DNA of 64,000 bases from an uncultured Candidatus Nemicrothrix sp. (GCA_913055915.1 CAJXKL010000007.1:1-64000); one strand, 5' to 3'; positions 7,904-17,904 are shown, counted from the stretch's first letter. Notes: generated from the letters alone by a model not told the origin. Program-made: numbers and translations.

Positions 7904-9442
7904 ATGACCGCACCCACCAACCAGGCCTCAAGTACCCATGAAGCGGTATCGCAACGCGTACCACTTTGGCGGGACGCTGTGGTCGTCAAATGGATGACAC
8001 AGGTCACGCTCCTCACCCTCGTACTGGCGACACTCTGGTTCCTGGCCAGTCAAGCAGGCGACAACCTGTCGGCCCGCGACATAGATATCGGTTTCGACTT
8101 CCTAGAACGACCACCCGACATCCAACTCAGTGAGGGCATCGACACCCACCCCGCAACCGGCGGCCGTGCACTCTGGGTTGGAATGGTCAACACCCTGCGC
8201 ATGGCCGGGGCCGGAATCATCTTTGCAACGCTCCTGGGCGTAGTAGTCGGCCTCTCAAGGCTCTCCAACAACTGGCTCATCCAGCGCCTTGGAACAATCT
8301 GGGTTGAAACCCTGCGAAATGTCCCGCTGCTGGTCCAAATCATCTTCTACTCATCGGTCCTCTCGACCCTTCCCAGAGTCGGTCTGGACACCGGACCGAT
8401 CAATGGCTGGCTCCACATCTCAAATAAAGGCCTCTCAATACCCCGCATCTTCATTGCCGATGGCTTCTACCAATGGGCCGTGGTGGTGCTCCTCGGCGCG
8501 ATCGGTGCTCGCTACGTCCACAAGAGGCGTGTCCACCTCCACAACGAGACCGGTGCCAACACCTCACCAATCCTGTGGGCACTCGGAACCATCGTGGTGT
8601 TCGCCATCGTGGGGCTGTTCATCCACCCAGCCTTCAGTTTCATAGGTCCGATCATGGGTGCAATTGCAGGTCTGTTGGACAGCCTCCCGGTGATCCTCCC
8701 CCAAGTCGTGCTCTCTGCCGCTGCAATCTTTTTCGCTGCCCGCTGGATCCGAGGGTTTCTGGCTGACAGGCGCAGTGCTGTGGGCCACCTCGCTCTGTCC
8801 GACGACGACTACTTCAGGATCATCTTTGCAGCCACCGCCGCCCTAATCGCTGTTGCCATCTTGAGTATGTGGTCGGGATTCTCCTCATGGCTCATCAACA
8901 GCGGCACAGACCTCTTTGAGGTGATCGAGGACAAGTTCAACGCGGATGGTGCTGCCAGACCATTCGATGCAATGAGACCCGACATCGTTAAGCCCGGCAA
9001 GTTTGCCAACTACGGAACCAGTGGCCTGACTATCACTATCGGCTTTGCTGCCGTGTTCTTCGGTGTGGTCTTCTACACATCGGCATTTATCGGTGAAATC
9101 GTCCGCGGGGGCATTCTGGCGGTCCCGAAGGGGCAGATCGAAGCTGCCAGCGCCGTCGGCCTTTCCCGAGCACAGTCGCTGCGTCACATTGTCTTGCCCC
9201 AAGCCTTCCGCATAATCCTTCCACCTCTTGGGAACCAGTACCTAAACCTGACCAAGAACACTTCTTTGGCAATCGCCGTTGGCTATAGCGACATTGTCCA
9301 GGTCGGCCAGACCGTATACAACCAGACTGGCAAGACTCTGCCAGTAGTGGCGATCTGGATGCTGTTCTACCTCGCCTGCTCGCTGACAATCTCGGTGATA
9401 GTCAACTACTACAACGTTCGGCTGAAGTTGGTGGAGCGATGA
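7904..9442 (+). CDS. aapQ: General L-amino acid ABC transporter permease
   Basis: Inner-membrane permease of 512 residues, HisMQ/AapQ type. The first membrane segment is near residues 30-48; the transport domain begins around residue 90 (MVNTLRMAGAGIIFATLLG, WVETLRNVPLLVQI), is interrupted by a long insertion with extra membrane segments (about 185-370), and ends with the EAA loop (KGQIEAASAVGLSRAQSLR, VLPQAFRIILPPL) and QYLNLTKNTSLA. Rhizobial and E. coli homologues are nearer 400 residues, so the insertion is large. Its end overlaps aapM (ATGA). It partners AapM and AapP. Confidence 0.9.
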   Translation: MTAPTNQASSTHEAVSQRVPLWRDAVVVKWMTQVTLLTLVLATLWFLASQAGDNLSARDIDIGFDFLERPPDIQLSEGIDTHPATGGRALWVGMVNTLRMAGAGIIFATLLGVVVGLSRLSNNWLIQRLGTIWVETLRNVPLLVQIIFYSSVLSTLPRVGLDTGPINGWLHISNKGLSIPRIFIADGFYQWAVVVLLGAIGARYVHKRRVHLHNETGANTSPILWALGTIVVFAIVGLFIHPAFSFIGPIMGAIAGLLDSLPVILPQVVLSAAAIFFAARWIRGFLADRRSAVGHLALSDDDYFRIIFAATAALIAVAILSMWSGFSSWLINSGTDLFEVIEDKFNADGAARPFDAMRPDIVKPGKFANYGTSGLTITIGFAAVFFGVVFYTSAFIGEIVRGGILAVPKGQIEAASAVGLSRAQSLRHIVLPQAFRIILPPLGNQYLNLTKNTSLAIAVGYSDIVQVGQTVYNQTGKTLPVVAIWMLFYLACSLTISVIVNYYNVRLKLVER

Positions 9443-11250
9443 GTGAGTACGGCGCTGATACACCCACCATCGGTGATGTTCCAAGGATTGTTACACCCCC
9501 CGTAGAACCACACCTGCCTCCTCGACAGTGGCTCGCAAAGAACCTGTTCCCCAGCAAGCTCAACACGCTGTTGACCATTGTCGCCAGCTTGGTGATCCTC
9601 GCCATCGTCCGAGGTCTCCTTGGGTTCATCTTCAACCCAATCCGTCAGTGGAACGCCACGGCGGTGAACCTGCGCCTCATGATGACCCATGCGTATCCGG
9701 CGGACCAGTACGTCCGGGTCTGGGTTTCCGTGGCTGTCTTCTTGGTCCTGACAAGCCTCTCCCTGGTCGTGTGGCGTGTTGGATTCCGAATTCTGCTCCG
9801 CAAGCTCGCCAAGCAGGTCATTGCAGGTGGCGTGTTTGGCCTCCTTGTTTCAGTGTTGGCACCCTTCAGCACTAATGCGACGCTGATCTGGTTAGCGGTG
9901 AGTGCCGGTGTCTTGGCTATCGGACTCGGCCTTTTGCGAGCGCCCGAAGAGGCCACAATCAGCTCGCTCACCCTCGTGGTCGGTGCCAGTTCGCTTGCCG
10001 CCGCGTCCCTCTGGCTGATCCCCTACGGACGCCACAGCTTCGTCCCTGACAGGACTCCAAGGATCCTTGCAGAACCAGGAACCGTGGCTATCACGACCAA
10101 GTTGCCCTGGACGATCATGTTGGTGATCGCCGTAGCCACCTACGCCGTCGGCCGCATGCTCAGGGACCGTATTCCCACCAAGCAGGCCCAGACGGTCCTA
10201 CTTTTGACCTGGTTCCTGGCTCCACTTGCCCTCATCTACCTTGTGCTGCGCGATCCTGACTTCGACATGGCCCACGTAGTCTCCACGGATATCCCAATCT
10301 TCTTGGTGTTCGCTGCGTTGGGTTCTGCCACCCTCTTTTGGTTAACCAGGCCCGACACGGGCGAAATTGGCCGAGTCATCGCGATGGTAATCCTATTCCT
10401 GGGCTTCGGGTCCTTCCTGACTCCGATGCGAATGGTCATCCGCATACTCCTGATCCTTCTAGCGATGTTCTCCCTAGCCGCTCCTACATTCAGTGGTGAC
10501 CGCCAGACGAGGCGCCGCTACGCCACGACTTGGACAGTGGTGACCCTGTTCCTTTGTTGGCTGATAACGGCAATCAATACACCCTCCACCGTTGACGTTC
10601 CCGGAGAGTTCTTCATGGGAGGCTTCTCACTAACGCTTCTCGTGGCCTTCTTCACCCTCATCATCTCCTTCCCACTCGGCGTCGTACTGGCCTTGGCCCG
10701 AACCTCGACCATGCCTGTCTTCCGTCTGCTGGCCACCACATTTATTGAATTCGTGCGGGGCATTCCGCTTATCACGATCCTCATCTTCTTCAGTGTCATG
10801 GTCCCCCTCTTCCTGCCCGATGGAATGGACCTGCCAGAGCTCACGGCTGTCACGATCGGCTACGCCCTGTTCGCCTCCGCCTATCTGGCCGAGAACGTTC
10901 GTGGCGGCCTCCAGTCAGTCACACGTGGACAGCACGAAGCTGCAGAGGCAGTTGGTATGACCACTTCCCAAAAGACGGTCTTTATCGTCCTCCCCCAGGC
11001 TCTGCGTGTAGCGATTCCGCCCCTAGTTGGCCAGGTGATCGCAACGTTCAAAGAGACTTCGCTGCTCTACATCATCGGCCTCTACGACCTTTTGTTCGTG
11101 GCCAAGGCACTGGTACCCAACCAGACTGAGTTCATGGGCAGCACCAGAGAAAACCTGCTGTTCGTCTCGGTTATCTACTGGATAATCGCCTACAACTTGT
11201 CCAAGGCCAGCCAACGTCTGGAGCGACGTGTGGGGCTTGGTGAACGATGA
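9439..11250 (+). CDS. aapM: General L-amino acid ABC transporter permease, oversized
   Basis: A 603-residue permease whose last 210 residues are the recognisable AapM transport domain: [32 protein letters not shown], the EAA loop ([30 protein letters not shown]) and [16 protein letters not shown]. About 390 residues before this contain a series of additional hydrophobic segments (around 35-55, 90-110, 125-160, 175-200, 215-235, 260-280, 285-305, 320-335, 365-385). AapM proteins are normally under 400 residues. It starts at an ATGA overlap with aapQ. The role of the extension is unknown. Confidence 0.88.
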   Translation: MSEYGADTPTIGDVPRIVTPPVEPHLPPRQWLAKNLFPSKLNTLLTIVASLVILAIVRGLLGFIFNPIRQWNATAVNLRLMMTHAYPADQYVRVWVSVAVFLVLTSLSLVVWRVGFRILLRKLAKQVIAGGVFGLLVSVLAPFSTNATLIWLAVSAGVLAIGLGLLRAPEEATISSLTLVVGASSLAAASLWLIPYGRHSFVPDRTPRILAEPGTVAITTKLPWTIMLVIAVATYAVGRMLRDRIPTKQAQTVLLLTWFLAPLALIYLVLRDPDFDMAHVVSTDIPIFLVFAALGSATLFWLTRPDTGEIGRVIAMVILFLGFGSFLTPMRMVIRILLILLAMFSLAAPTFSGDRQTRRRYATTWTVVTLFLCWLITAINTPSTVDVPGEFFMGGFSLTLLVAFFTLIISFPLGVVLALARTSTMPVFRLLATTFIEFVRGIPLITILIFFSVMVPLFLPDGMDLPELTAVTIGYALFASAYLAENVRGGLQSVTRGQHEAAEAVGMTTSQKTVFIVLPQALRVAIPPLVGQVIATFKETSLLYIIGLYDLLFVAKALVPNQTEFMGSTRENLLFVSVIYWIIAYNLSKASQRLERRVGLGER

Positions 11251-11287
11251 TCACAACATGGCTTCCCAGACAGGAGGACAGGACACC

Positions 11288-12094
11288 ATGAACGACATGG
11301 ATACCGATGCCAGAACAGATGCAGAACCCCCGGCTCGCTCTGAACGCGATCTGAGCAACGCCGCAGACATGATCGTCTGTGAGGAGATCTGTAAGTGGTA
11401 CGGGGACTTTCAGGCACTTGAGGGCGTCTCAGCGACCATCAAGGAACAGGAGGTCGTTGTCGTACTGGGACCATCGGGCTCTGGTAAGTCCACCTGGATC
11501 CGATGCATCAACCGGCTCGAACAGCATCAGGAGGGCAGAATCGTAGTCGACGGTGTTGAGTTGACCAATGACCTAAGAAACATCGAAAAGGTCCGTTCTG
11601 AAGTTGGAATGGTCTTCCAGCAGTTCAACTTGTTCCCCCACCTGAAAGTCCGCGACAACGTCAGCCTCGCCCCGATTTGGGTACGCAAGAAGCCCAAGGC
11701 CGAGGCCGAGGAACAGGCACAGGCCCTGTTGGAACTGGTCGGAATCCCCGAGCAGGCAGACAAGTTCCCCGGTCAGTTGTCGGGTGGTCAACAGCAGCGC
11801 GTGGCCATTGCCAGGGCCTTGGCCATGGAACCCAAGATCATGCTGTTCGATGAGCCGACATCGGCTCTCGACCCGGAGATGATCAAAGAGGTCCTCGACG
11901 TCATGAAGAACCTGGCGCTGTCAGGTATGACCATGATGGTCGTGACCCACGAGATGGGCTTTGCCAAGGAGGTGGCCGACCGGATCATCTTCATGGAGGA
12001 GGGCCAGATCGTCGAGGTCGGCACTCCCGAGCACTTCTTCACCAACCCGACCGAGGACCGCACCAAACTCTTCCTGTCGCAGATCCTGGCCTGA
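11288..12094 (+). CDS. aapP: General L-amino acid ABC transporter ATP-binding protein
   Basis: ATPase subunit of 268 residues. Walker A is [10 protein letters not shown]-loop [11 protein letters not shown], signature [15 protein letters not shown], Walker [14 protein letters not shown]-loop VVTHEMGF: the polar amino acid (GlnQ/HisP) subclass. Reading can begin at a GTG at 11228 inside aapM, but the ATG at 11288 has AGGAGG ten bases upstream (11272-11277) and gives an N-terminus with a short acidic extension before the canonical [14 protein letters not shown]. Last gene of the aap operon. Confidence 0.92.
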   Translation: MNDMDTDARTDAEPPARSERDLSNAADMIVCEEICKWYGDFQALEGVSATIKEQEVVVVLGPSGSGKSTWIRCINRLEQHQEGRIVVDGVELTNDLRNIEKVRSEVGMVFQQFNLFPHLKVRDNVSLAPIWVRKKPKAEAEEQAQALLELVGIPEQADKFPGQLSGGQQQRVAIARALAMEPKIMLFDEPTSALDPEMIKEVLDVMKNLALSGMTMMVVTHEMGFAKEVADRIIFMEEGQIVEVGTPEHFFTNPTEDRTKLFLSQILA

Positions 12095-12157
12095 CAGGCT
12101 TGCCTAGCCTGCTTGCCTGGCCTGATCCCCTCGGGAAGGGTTCAACCCCGGAGTATC

Positions 12158-13036
12158 TCAGTCCTCACGCAGGAGCTCTATCACAGCTGAGGTGTCCCAC
12201 CGACCGTGGCCCTGCTCCTGAAGCCTGGCGTAGTTCTGGTCAGCCAACTCGGTGAACGGCAACGTGGCACCCAGCCGTTCGGCCTCGTCGAACACGATGC
12301 CGAAGTCCTTGCGCATCCAGTCGATTGCGAAACCATGGTCGAAGTGGCGCTCCAGCATCGTGCGGGCACGGTTGTCCATCTGCCATGAGCCCGATGCCCC
12401 CTTGCTGATCGCTGCCAGAACCGGTTCCAGGTCGAGACCTGCCCTGCGGGCAAAGTCAAGTGCCTCGGCCAGGCCCTGGATGAGGCCACCTATGCAGATC
12501 TGGTTGACCATCTTTGTGAGCTGCCCATGGCCTACAGGCCCCACGAGGACCGTCGCCTTTGCATAGGCGTCGATGACAGACTGGACGCTGTCGAATACCC
12601 CCGGATCGCCGCCACACATGATGCTGAGTTGCCCGTCTTCTGCCCCCGCCTGCCCGCCCGAGACCGGGGCATCCACGAAACCGACACCCACCTCGGCAGC
12701 CGCCGCGGAAACCTCCCGGGCCACCTCGGCCGAAGCAGTCGTGTGGTCAACCAGGGTCGCAGGTCTTCCAGTGCCAGCCATGCCAGCGAGCACCCCGGAG
12801 TCGCCGAAAACCACGGACCTCACATCATCGTCGTTGCCAACGCACATCATCACTACGTCTGCACCCCCGGCCGCCTCCGCCGGTGTGTCTGCCATCGCAC
12901 CACCGTGCTCCCCAACCCACGCCTCGGCCTTCGATCCCGTGCGGTTGTAGACGGTGGTCGGGTGACCTGCCGCCTGGAGGTGGCCGGCCATCGGATACCC
13001 CATCACCCCGAGCCCGACAAACGCGCACCTGGCCAT
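12158..13036 (-). CDS. 3-hydroxyisobutyrate dehydrogenase-family NAD(P)-dependent oxidoreductase
   Basis: Beta-hydroxyacid dehydrogenase of 292 residues. Rossmann motif FVGLGVMGYPMAGHL at the N-terminus; NRTGSKAE following beta 2 suggests NADP preference (R after N). The substrate-binding DAPVSGGQAGAEDGQLSIMCGG and the catalytic lysine in GQLTKMVNQI are intact. Family members oxidise 3-hydroxyisobutyrate, tartronate semialdehyde or reduce glyoxylate. The start at 13036 has AGGAG nine bases upstream; TAGGGT at 13071-13076 is a possible -10. It is convergent with aapP and divergent from the SDR gene. Confidence 0.9.
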   Translation of the reverse strand: MARCAFVGLGVMGYPMAGHLQAAGHPTTVYNRTGSKAEAWVGEHGGAMADTPAEAAGGADVVMMCVGNDDDVRSVVFGDSGVLAGMAGTGRPATLVDHTTASAEVAREVSAAAAEVGVGFVDAPVSGGQAGAEDGQLSIMCGGDPGVFDSVQSVIDAYAKATVLVGPVGHGQLTKMVNQICIGGLIQGLAEALDFARRAGLDLEPVLAAISKGASGSWQMDNRARTMLERHFDHGFAIDWMRKDFGIVFDEAERLGATLPFTELADQNYARLQEQGHGRWDTSAVIELLRED

Positions 13037-13282
13037 GTTCTGCTCTCCTACCTTCAGGACCGGACTGCCGACCCTAGTTCCCATAGCTGAGTGCCTTCCG
13101 TACCTGGGTACCTCGTCTCCTGTTCGCACCTCCCCCTCCTGACCAACGCCTTCTCTGCCATCTCCGGTTGGCCCGGGCGAGGCGACAGGTGGCAGGCTGT
13201 GCCAGCGTGCCGCCGTAGGCGTCTCAGGACCTGTCCGTGGCACCGGCCTCCAACTCCCCAACAATCAGGAGCGACATCGACA

Positions 13283-14227
13283 ATGGGTAACCTCTGTGAA
13301 GGCCGAGTAGCGGTAGTGACCGGTGCAGGCCGGGGCATCGGACGCGAACACGCGCTGCTCCTGGCTGAGAACGGTGCAAAGGTCGTGGTGAACGACCTCG
13401 GAGGCGACGCCGCCGGATCGGGCACCGACCTGTCACCGGCTCAGGAAGTCGCTGGCGAGATAGAGGCCATGGGTGGCGAGGCCGTGGTAAACGGCGCCAA
13501 CGTCGCGGACTTCGACGCCGCAGGCACCATGGTTCAACAGGCCATCGACACCTGGGGTCGCCTCGACATTCTCGTTAACAACGCCGGGATCCTCCGGGAT
13601 CGTATGGTCTTTTCGATGTCTGAATCCGACTGGGACGCCGTGATCGATGTCCACCTGAAGGGCACCTTTGCTCCCGCCCACCACGCAGCCGTCCACTGGA
13701 GGGAAAAGGCGAAGTCGGGCGACTACGCCCCGGAGGAACTGTTCGGTCGGATCATCAACACGTCCTCCCCATCCGGCATCTACGGAAACGTCGGCCAGTG
13801 CAACTACGGCGCTGCCAAGGCAGGGATCGCCGCCTTCACGGTCATCAGCGCCATGGAACTCGTCCGGTACGGGGTGACGGTGAACTGCCTGGCCCCCGGC
13901 GCATTCACCCGGATGACGTCCGGCCTGGCCGGTTGGGAGTCCATGGACGAGGAAACCAGGGAGGCCATGAGCCCCCGCTGGATAGCAGTGCCCACCGTGT
14001 GGCTCTGCAGTGAGGCCGCCCAGAACGTGACCGGCCGGGTATTTGACGTGCATGGCAGCCAACTGGGCATAGCGGAGCAGTGGCATCTCGGACCGACCGC
14101 GGTCCAGCCCGACGACCCCGCTGACTTGACTGACGTGATGGCCGGTCTCATGGCCGACGCTCAGCTCAACTCCGACATGCAGGGGATGCCGGCCGAGGGC
14201 CCGGGGCGACCAGGCCGGGGCTTGTAG
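13283..14227 (+). CDS. SDR family oxidoreductase (multifunctional-enzyme-2/HSD17B4-like)
   Basis: Short-chain dehydrogenase of 314 residues, longer than the classical 250. Cofactor motif TGAGRGIGREHALLLAENGA, then VVNDLGGD and LVNNAGILRD; catalytic Ser in NTSSPSG and Tyr/Lys in YGAAKAGI. The REHAL after the glycine motif, the DLGGD segment and the insertion before the serine (EKAKSGDYAPEELFGR) are typical of peroxisomal D-bifunctional-type 3-hydroxyacyl-CoA dehydrogenases. This fits the acyl-CoA dehydrogenase gene next door. ATG at 13283 has AGGAG about 11 bases upstream. Confidence 0.87.
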   Translation: MGNLCEGRVAVVTGAGRGIGREHALLLAENGAKVVVNDLGGDAAGSGTDLSPAQEVAGEIEAMGGEAVVNGANVADFDAAGTMVQQAIDTWGRLDILVNNAGILRDRMVFSMSESDWDAVIDVHLKGTFAPAHHAAVHWREKAKSGDYAPEELFGRIINTSSPSGIYGNVGQCNYGAAKAGIAAFTVISAMELVRYGVTVNCLAPGAFTRMTSGLAGWESMDEETREAMSPRWIAVPTVWLCSEAAQNVTGRVFDVHGSQLGIAEQWHLGPTAVQPDDPADLTDVMAGLMADAQLNSDMQGMPAEGPGRPGRGL

Positions 14228-14241
14228 GGGGCCAGCCCCCT
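14226..14241 (+). terminator. Hairpin immediately after the SDR stop codon
   Basis: AGGGGGC (14226-14232) and GCCCCCT (14235-14241) form a 7-bp inverted repeat that overlaps the stop codon, about 48 bases before the acyl-CoA dehydrogenase start. The closing two-base loop implies that 6 pairs with a 4-base loop is the realistic fold. It may modulate read-through. Confidence 0.5.
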
Positions 14242-14288
14242 GCTAGCGCCTGCCAGCAAACCCCACCAGCAGGCCATCCAGGACCACC

Positions 14289-15509
14289 ATGAGCATCGAC
14301 TTCAGCTTCACCCCTGAGCTGGAGGAACTACGCGACCGGGTACATGCCTTCGTCGACGAGGTCATTAGACCGACAGAGGTCGAGTTGGAGGAGGCCGAGG
14401 GCAGCCAGCGCCTCGACACCCTCATCTCCCTGCGGAAGCAGGCCCACAAGGCCGGCATCTGGTTGCCCCACATGCCCGAGGAATGGGGCGGCATGGACCT
14501 GGGACACGTCGAGTTGGCCATGGTTCAGGCAGAGGCCGCCCGCTCCTACTACGGACCCTGGGTCTTCAACTGCCAGGCCCCAGACGAGGGAAACATGCAC
14601 ACCCTCCTCCACTGGGCGACTGACAGCCAGAAGGAGCGCTACCTCAGGCCACTCTGCGACGGCCGAACCTGGTCGTGCTTCGCCATGACCGAACCGGAAG
14701 TGGCCGGTTCAGACCCAACCCTTATCCGAACCACCGGGTACCAGGATGGTGAGGAGTGGGTCATCAACGGTCACAAGTGGTTCATCTCAAATGCCCACAG
14801 GGCCAGTTTCGCCATCCTCATCGTCCGCACCGAGGACGACCCGGACCTTCCCCAGGCAGCCAACACGGCGTTCCTCGTCGACCTACCCCACGATGGCTGG
14901 AACGAGGTCCGCCAGATCGAGACAATGCACGGCTCCACCGGCCACTCCGAAATCCTCCTTGAGGACCTGCGGTTACATGAGTCCCAGATGCTCGGAGGTC
15001 GCGGCCAGGGGCACCTGCTCGGCCAGTACCGCCTGGGTCCGGCACGTCTGGCCCACTGCATGCGCTGGATCGCCCAGGCTGAGATGGCCCTCGACATGAT
15101 GGTTGCCCGCTCCCTCGAGCGCTTCAGCCACGGTTCGGTTCTGGCTGAGAAGCAGGGAATCCAGTGGATGATCGCCGACTCCACGATGGAGCTCTATCAG
15201 TCCAAGCTGATGGTGCTGCATGCCGCGTACAAGATCGACCGGGGTGAGGATTTCAAGTCGGAGGTCTCGATGGCCAAGCACTTCGTGGCTAACAGCCTGA
15301 ACCGCATCATCGACCGCTCGATCCAGGTGCACGGTGCCCTCGGCTACTCAACCGACACCCCCCTTGCCCACATGTACCAACACGCCCGCTGGGCACGCTT
15401 CGCAGATGGTGCCGACGAGATCCACCAAATGCGCATCGCCCAGAGAACCATCGCCGCCTACAAGGACCACGGCAGCACTGCAGCCGCCACCGGCGGACTG
15501 CCCATCTAG
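14289..15509 (+). CDS. Acyl-CoA dehydrogenase (ACAD10/11-like)
   Basis: FAD-dependent acyl-CoA dehydrogenase, 406 residues, first step of beta-oxidation. N-terminal helical domain (FTPELEELRDRVHAFVDEVI), middle beta domain with CFAMTEPEVAGSDPTLI and WFISNAH, C-terminal helical domain with QGIQWMIAD, IQVHGALGYSTDTPLAHMYQHAR and the active-site stretch ADGADEIHQM. The carboxylate base near the C-terminal end (D/E in DGADE) follows the ACAD10/11 arrangement rather than the glutamate earlier in the chain. It lies 61 bases after the SDR gene, so both probably act on the same acyl-CoA. Confidence 0.92.
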   Translation: MSIDFSFTPELEELRDRVHAFVDEVIRPTEVELEEAEGSQRLDTLISLRKQAHKAGIWLPHMPEEWGGMDLGHVELAMVQAEAARSYYGPWVFNCQAPDEGNMHTLLHWATDSQKERYLRPLCDGRTWSCFAMTEPEVAGSDPTLIRTTGYQDGEEWVINGHKWFISNAHRASFAILIVRTEDDPDLPQAANTAFLVDLPHDGWNEVRQIETMHGSTGHSEILLEDLRLHESQMLGGRGQGHLLGQYRLGPARLAHCMRWIAQAEMALDMMVARSLERFSHGSVLAEKQGIQWMIADSTMELYQSKLMVLHAAYKIDRGEDFKSEVSMAKHFVANSLNRIIDRSIQVHGALGYSTDTPLAHMYQHARWARFADGADEIHQMRIAQRTIAAYKDHGSTAAATGGLPI

Positions 15510-15583
15510 CTGAAGCGAGCCCGCCCGGTTCCTGCTACTGGGAGCAAGTTGACGTCACCTGCATGCGGGTTCGGTCCAGCCTG

Positions 15584-16498
15584 TCACCCAGCTTCCCCGC
15601 TCCCCGCCGCTCCCCTATCTTCACCACACGAGTGGCACTCCAGAGCCAGGGTCACATGGGACACCCCCAGTTCCACAAGAGACCCCTCCACCTCGGCTCC
15701 AACCAGTTGTGCATCGTGGAGGCTGTCGGCGGCAACCACCACGTGGGCACTGAGTGCAACCATCGTCGAGTCCACCGCCCACACGTGCAGGTGGTGCACG
15801 TCATCGACGCTCTCATGGGATGTCATAGCATTAGTCAACTCGTTGGTGTCGACTCCCGCAGGAGTCCCCTCCAACAGGATGTGGGTTGTCCGGCTGACGA
15901 GCCCCACACCAGACCACAGAACCAACCCTGCAATCAGGAAGGACACTGCGGGATCCACCCATGCCGCCTCCCACAACACAACAGCAAGGCCGGCGACGAG
16001 CACTCCGAAGGACCCGGCTGCATCGCTGAGGAGGTGAAGTGCCGCGCCCGAGACGTTCAGGCTCTGGTCGCCGCTGCGCTGAAGCATCCACGCGCTGCTG
16101 CCGTTCACACAGAGCCCGACAACGGCGACCGTGAACACCCCCCACCCCGAGACCTCGGGTGGGTCGCCGATACGCCGTGTGGCCTCCACCACTATCCATC
16201 CCGCAGCAGCAACAAGCAGCACCGCGTTCAGGAGGGCTGCCATCACCTCGGCCCGCCTGAGGCCGAAGCTGTACCTGTCGCTGGGCGTTCGGGCCGAGAG
16301 CGACATGGCCACCGAGGCGACAACGAGGGCAAACACGTCAGATCCCTGGTGGACGGTGTCGGCCAGCAGGGCGAGGGATCCGAACAGAAGTGCACCGACA
16401 ACCTGAACGACCAGCAGCACACCGTTTGCCACCAGCGCCAGCCTGAAGACTGGGCCGGCGCCACCATGAGCGTGTGCGTGGCCGGGCCCCTCAGCCAT
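15584..16498 (-). CDS. Cation diffusion facilitator (Zn/Cd/Co efflux) transporter
   Basis: CDF protein of 304 residues with six transmembrane helices. The tetrahedral metal site is complete: ADTVHQGSD in TM2 and HLLSDAAGS in TM5 (HxxxD pairs). The N-terminus has a short histidine cluster (HAHAHGG), and the cytoplasmic C-terminal domain shows the HHLHVWAVDS motif seen in CzcD/ZitB-type proteins. It exports divalent metal in exchange for protons. The genes on both sides are fatty-acid genes on the opposite strand, so it is a stand-alone unit. Confidence 0.92.
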   Translation of the reverse strand: MAEGPGHAHAHGGAGPVFRLALVANGVLLVVQVVGALLFGSLALLADTVHQGSDVFALVVASVAMSLSARTPSDRYSFGLRRAEVMAALLNAVLLVAAAGWIVVEATRRIGDPPEVSGWGVFTVAVVGLCVNGSSAWMLQRSGDQSLNVSGAALHLLSDAAGSFGVLVAGLAVVLWEAAWVDPAVSFLIAGLVLWSGVGLVSRTTHILLEGTPAGVDTNELTNAMTSHESVDDVHHLHVWAVDSTMVALSAHVVVAADSLHDAQLVGAEVEGSLVELGVSHVTLALECHSCGEDRGAAGSGEAG

Positions 16499-16555
16499 CC
16501 CAAGCCCCCCGAAAGTAGATGGTGGTCCACCTTCTTCTTCTCACCCGTCCAACTG

Positions 16556-16561
16556 TAGGGT
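16556..16561 (+). promoter_or_regulatory. Candidate -10 (TAGGGT) upstream of the thiolase gene
   Basis: TAGGGTTCAG at 16556-16565 recurs almost exactly upstream of the hemolysin-III gene (20817-20826). TAGGGT fits the actinobacterial -10 pattern TAnnnT. No clear -35 accompanies it. Confidence 0.4.
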
Positions 16562-16626
16562 TCAGAACAGTTTGTGGGCACCGGCATCGCCCGACCGCTC
16601 TCAACAGCCCACCCCAGGAGCAGCCA

Positions 16627-17841
16627 ATGACGAGCACAGCCTCTTCCAATAGTTCCAGTTCCTCGCGGCAGGTAGTAATCGCCGAGGCCGTCCGGACACC
16701 CATTGGCAGGCGTGGCGGTGGCCTCTCAACCTGCCACTCGGTCGACGTTCTCGGAACAGTCCAGAAGGCCCTATTCGACCGCTCGGGTGTCGACCCCCTC
16801 GAGGTTGGTCAGGTAGTGGGAGGATGCGTTGGCCAGGTCGGCATGCAGTCCATGAACGTGACCAGAACGGCATGGCTGACTGCGGGCCTGCCGATAGACG
16901 CACCTGCCACCACGGTCGACACGCAGTGTGGTTCCTCTCAACAGGCCACCAACCTGGCTTACGCGCTGGTCGCCTCCGGCACCGTCGATGTCGCCGTCGG
17001 CTGTGGGGTTGAGTTGATGAGCCGGGTCGAGTTCGGTGCCACCACCCCCAAGGATCCGGACTCCGGCCTTCCCATCAACCACAACTACTTCGAGCACCAC
17101 GAGTTCACCACCCAGTTCGAAGGCTCCGAGCGCATCGCCGACCAGTGGGAAATCACCCGCGAGGACTGCGATTCCTTCGGGAAGATGTCCCAGGACCGGG
17201 CGGCCAGGGCCTGGAGCGAGGACCGCTTCGGAACCCAGGTCGTGCCGGTGGAAGTCCCGGTTCTTGATGATGCCGGTGTGCCGACAGGTGAAACCACCAC
17301 CATCAGCCGCGACGAGGGCCTACGCGAAACCAGCATGGAGGCGCTCGCCGGCCTGCGTCCCACCGGCCGAGAGGACGGCGTGCACACCGCTGCCACCTCA
17401 TCACAGATCTCCGATGGCGCTGGAGCTCTCCTGTTGATGACCGCAGAAAAGGCCGAGGCCCTGGGTGTCACGCCAATCGCCCGCTTTGTCGACACCTGTC
17501 TGGTCGGCTCCGACCCTGCGCTCATGTTGACCGGTCCCATCGGTGCCACAGCCAAGCTTCTGGCCGACAACGCTATGACAATCGACGACATCGACGTGGT
17601 TGAGATCAACGAGGCGTTCGCCTCGGTGGTGCTTGCATGGGAAAAGGAGTTCGGGCCCGACATGGAACGGGTGAACCCCAACGGTGGCGCCATCGCTCTG
17701 GGCCATCCGCTTGGAGGGACCGGAGCCATCCTCACAACCAAGGCAGTTCATGAACTGCAGCGCACCGGAGCGGACCACGCCCTGATCACCATGTGCTGCG
17801 GCGGCGGCATAGGAACCGGAACCCTGCTGCAACGGTTGTAG
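16627..17841 (+). CDS. Acetyl-CoA acetyltransferase / 3-ketoacyl-CoA thiolase
   Basis: Thiolase of 404 residues, cleaving 3-ketoacyl-CoA or condensing acetyl-CoA. Nucleophilic cysteine in VDTQCGSSQQA (about residue 102), EINEAFAS with the conserved N, histidine in GHPLGGTGA and the second cysteine in TMCCGGGIGTG. The family's LGHPxGxTGA and CxGGGxG signatures are intact. The ORF extends upstream to 16519, but the ATG at 16627 follows AGGAG by 8 bases and gives the usual N-terminus (IAEAVRTPIGRRGGG). Probably the final step of the beta-oxidation set formed with the nearby SDR and acyl-CoA dehydrogenase. Confidence 0.92.
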   Translation: MTSTASSNSSSSSRQVVIAEAVRTPIGRRGGGLSTCHSVDVLGTVQKALFDRSGVDPLEVGQVVGGCVGQVGMQSMNVTRTAWLTAGLPIDAPATTVDTQCGSSQQATNLAYALVASGTVDVAVGCGVELMSRVEFGATTPKDPDSGLPINHNYFEHHEFTTQFEGSERIADQWEITREDCDSFGKMSQDRAARAWSEDRFGTQVVPVEVPVLDDAGVPTGETTTISRDEGLRETSMEALAGLRPTGREDGVHTAATSSQISDGAGALLLMTAEKAEALGVTPIARFVDTCLVGSDPALMLTGPIGATAKLLADNAMTIDDIDVVEINEAFASVVLAWEKEFGPDMERVNPNGGAIALGHPLGGTGAILTTKAVHELQRTGADHALITMCCGGGIGTGTLLQRL

Positions 17842-17904
17842 ACCCGTCTGATTACCAGCCGGGCATGCCCGCAGCATGCGGAGATGGCACGGGAACTTGA
17901 GGGC

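Noticed and set aside
15563-16558. A 331-codon plus-strand frame and similar long frames at 5093-6142, 18331-19131 and 29960-30916
   Set aside because: All lie antisense to well-supported genes (CDF transporter, phosphotriesterase-like, DmdA-like, LivM/LivH) and have shadow-type composition.
17861-17870. GGGCATGCCC palindrome between the thiolase and DmdA-like genes as a terminator
   Set aside because: Only a short self-complementary string without a loop or T-tract.
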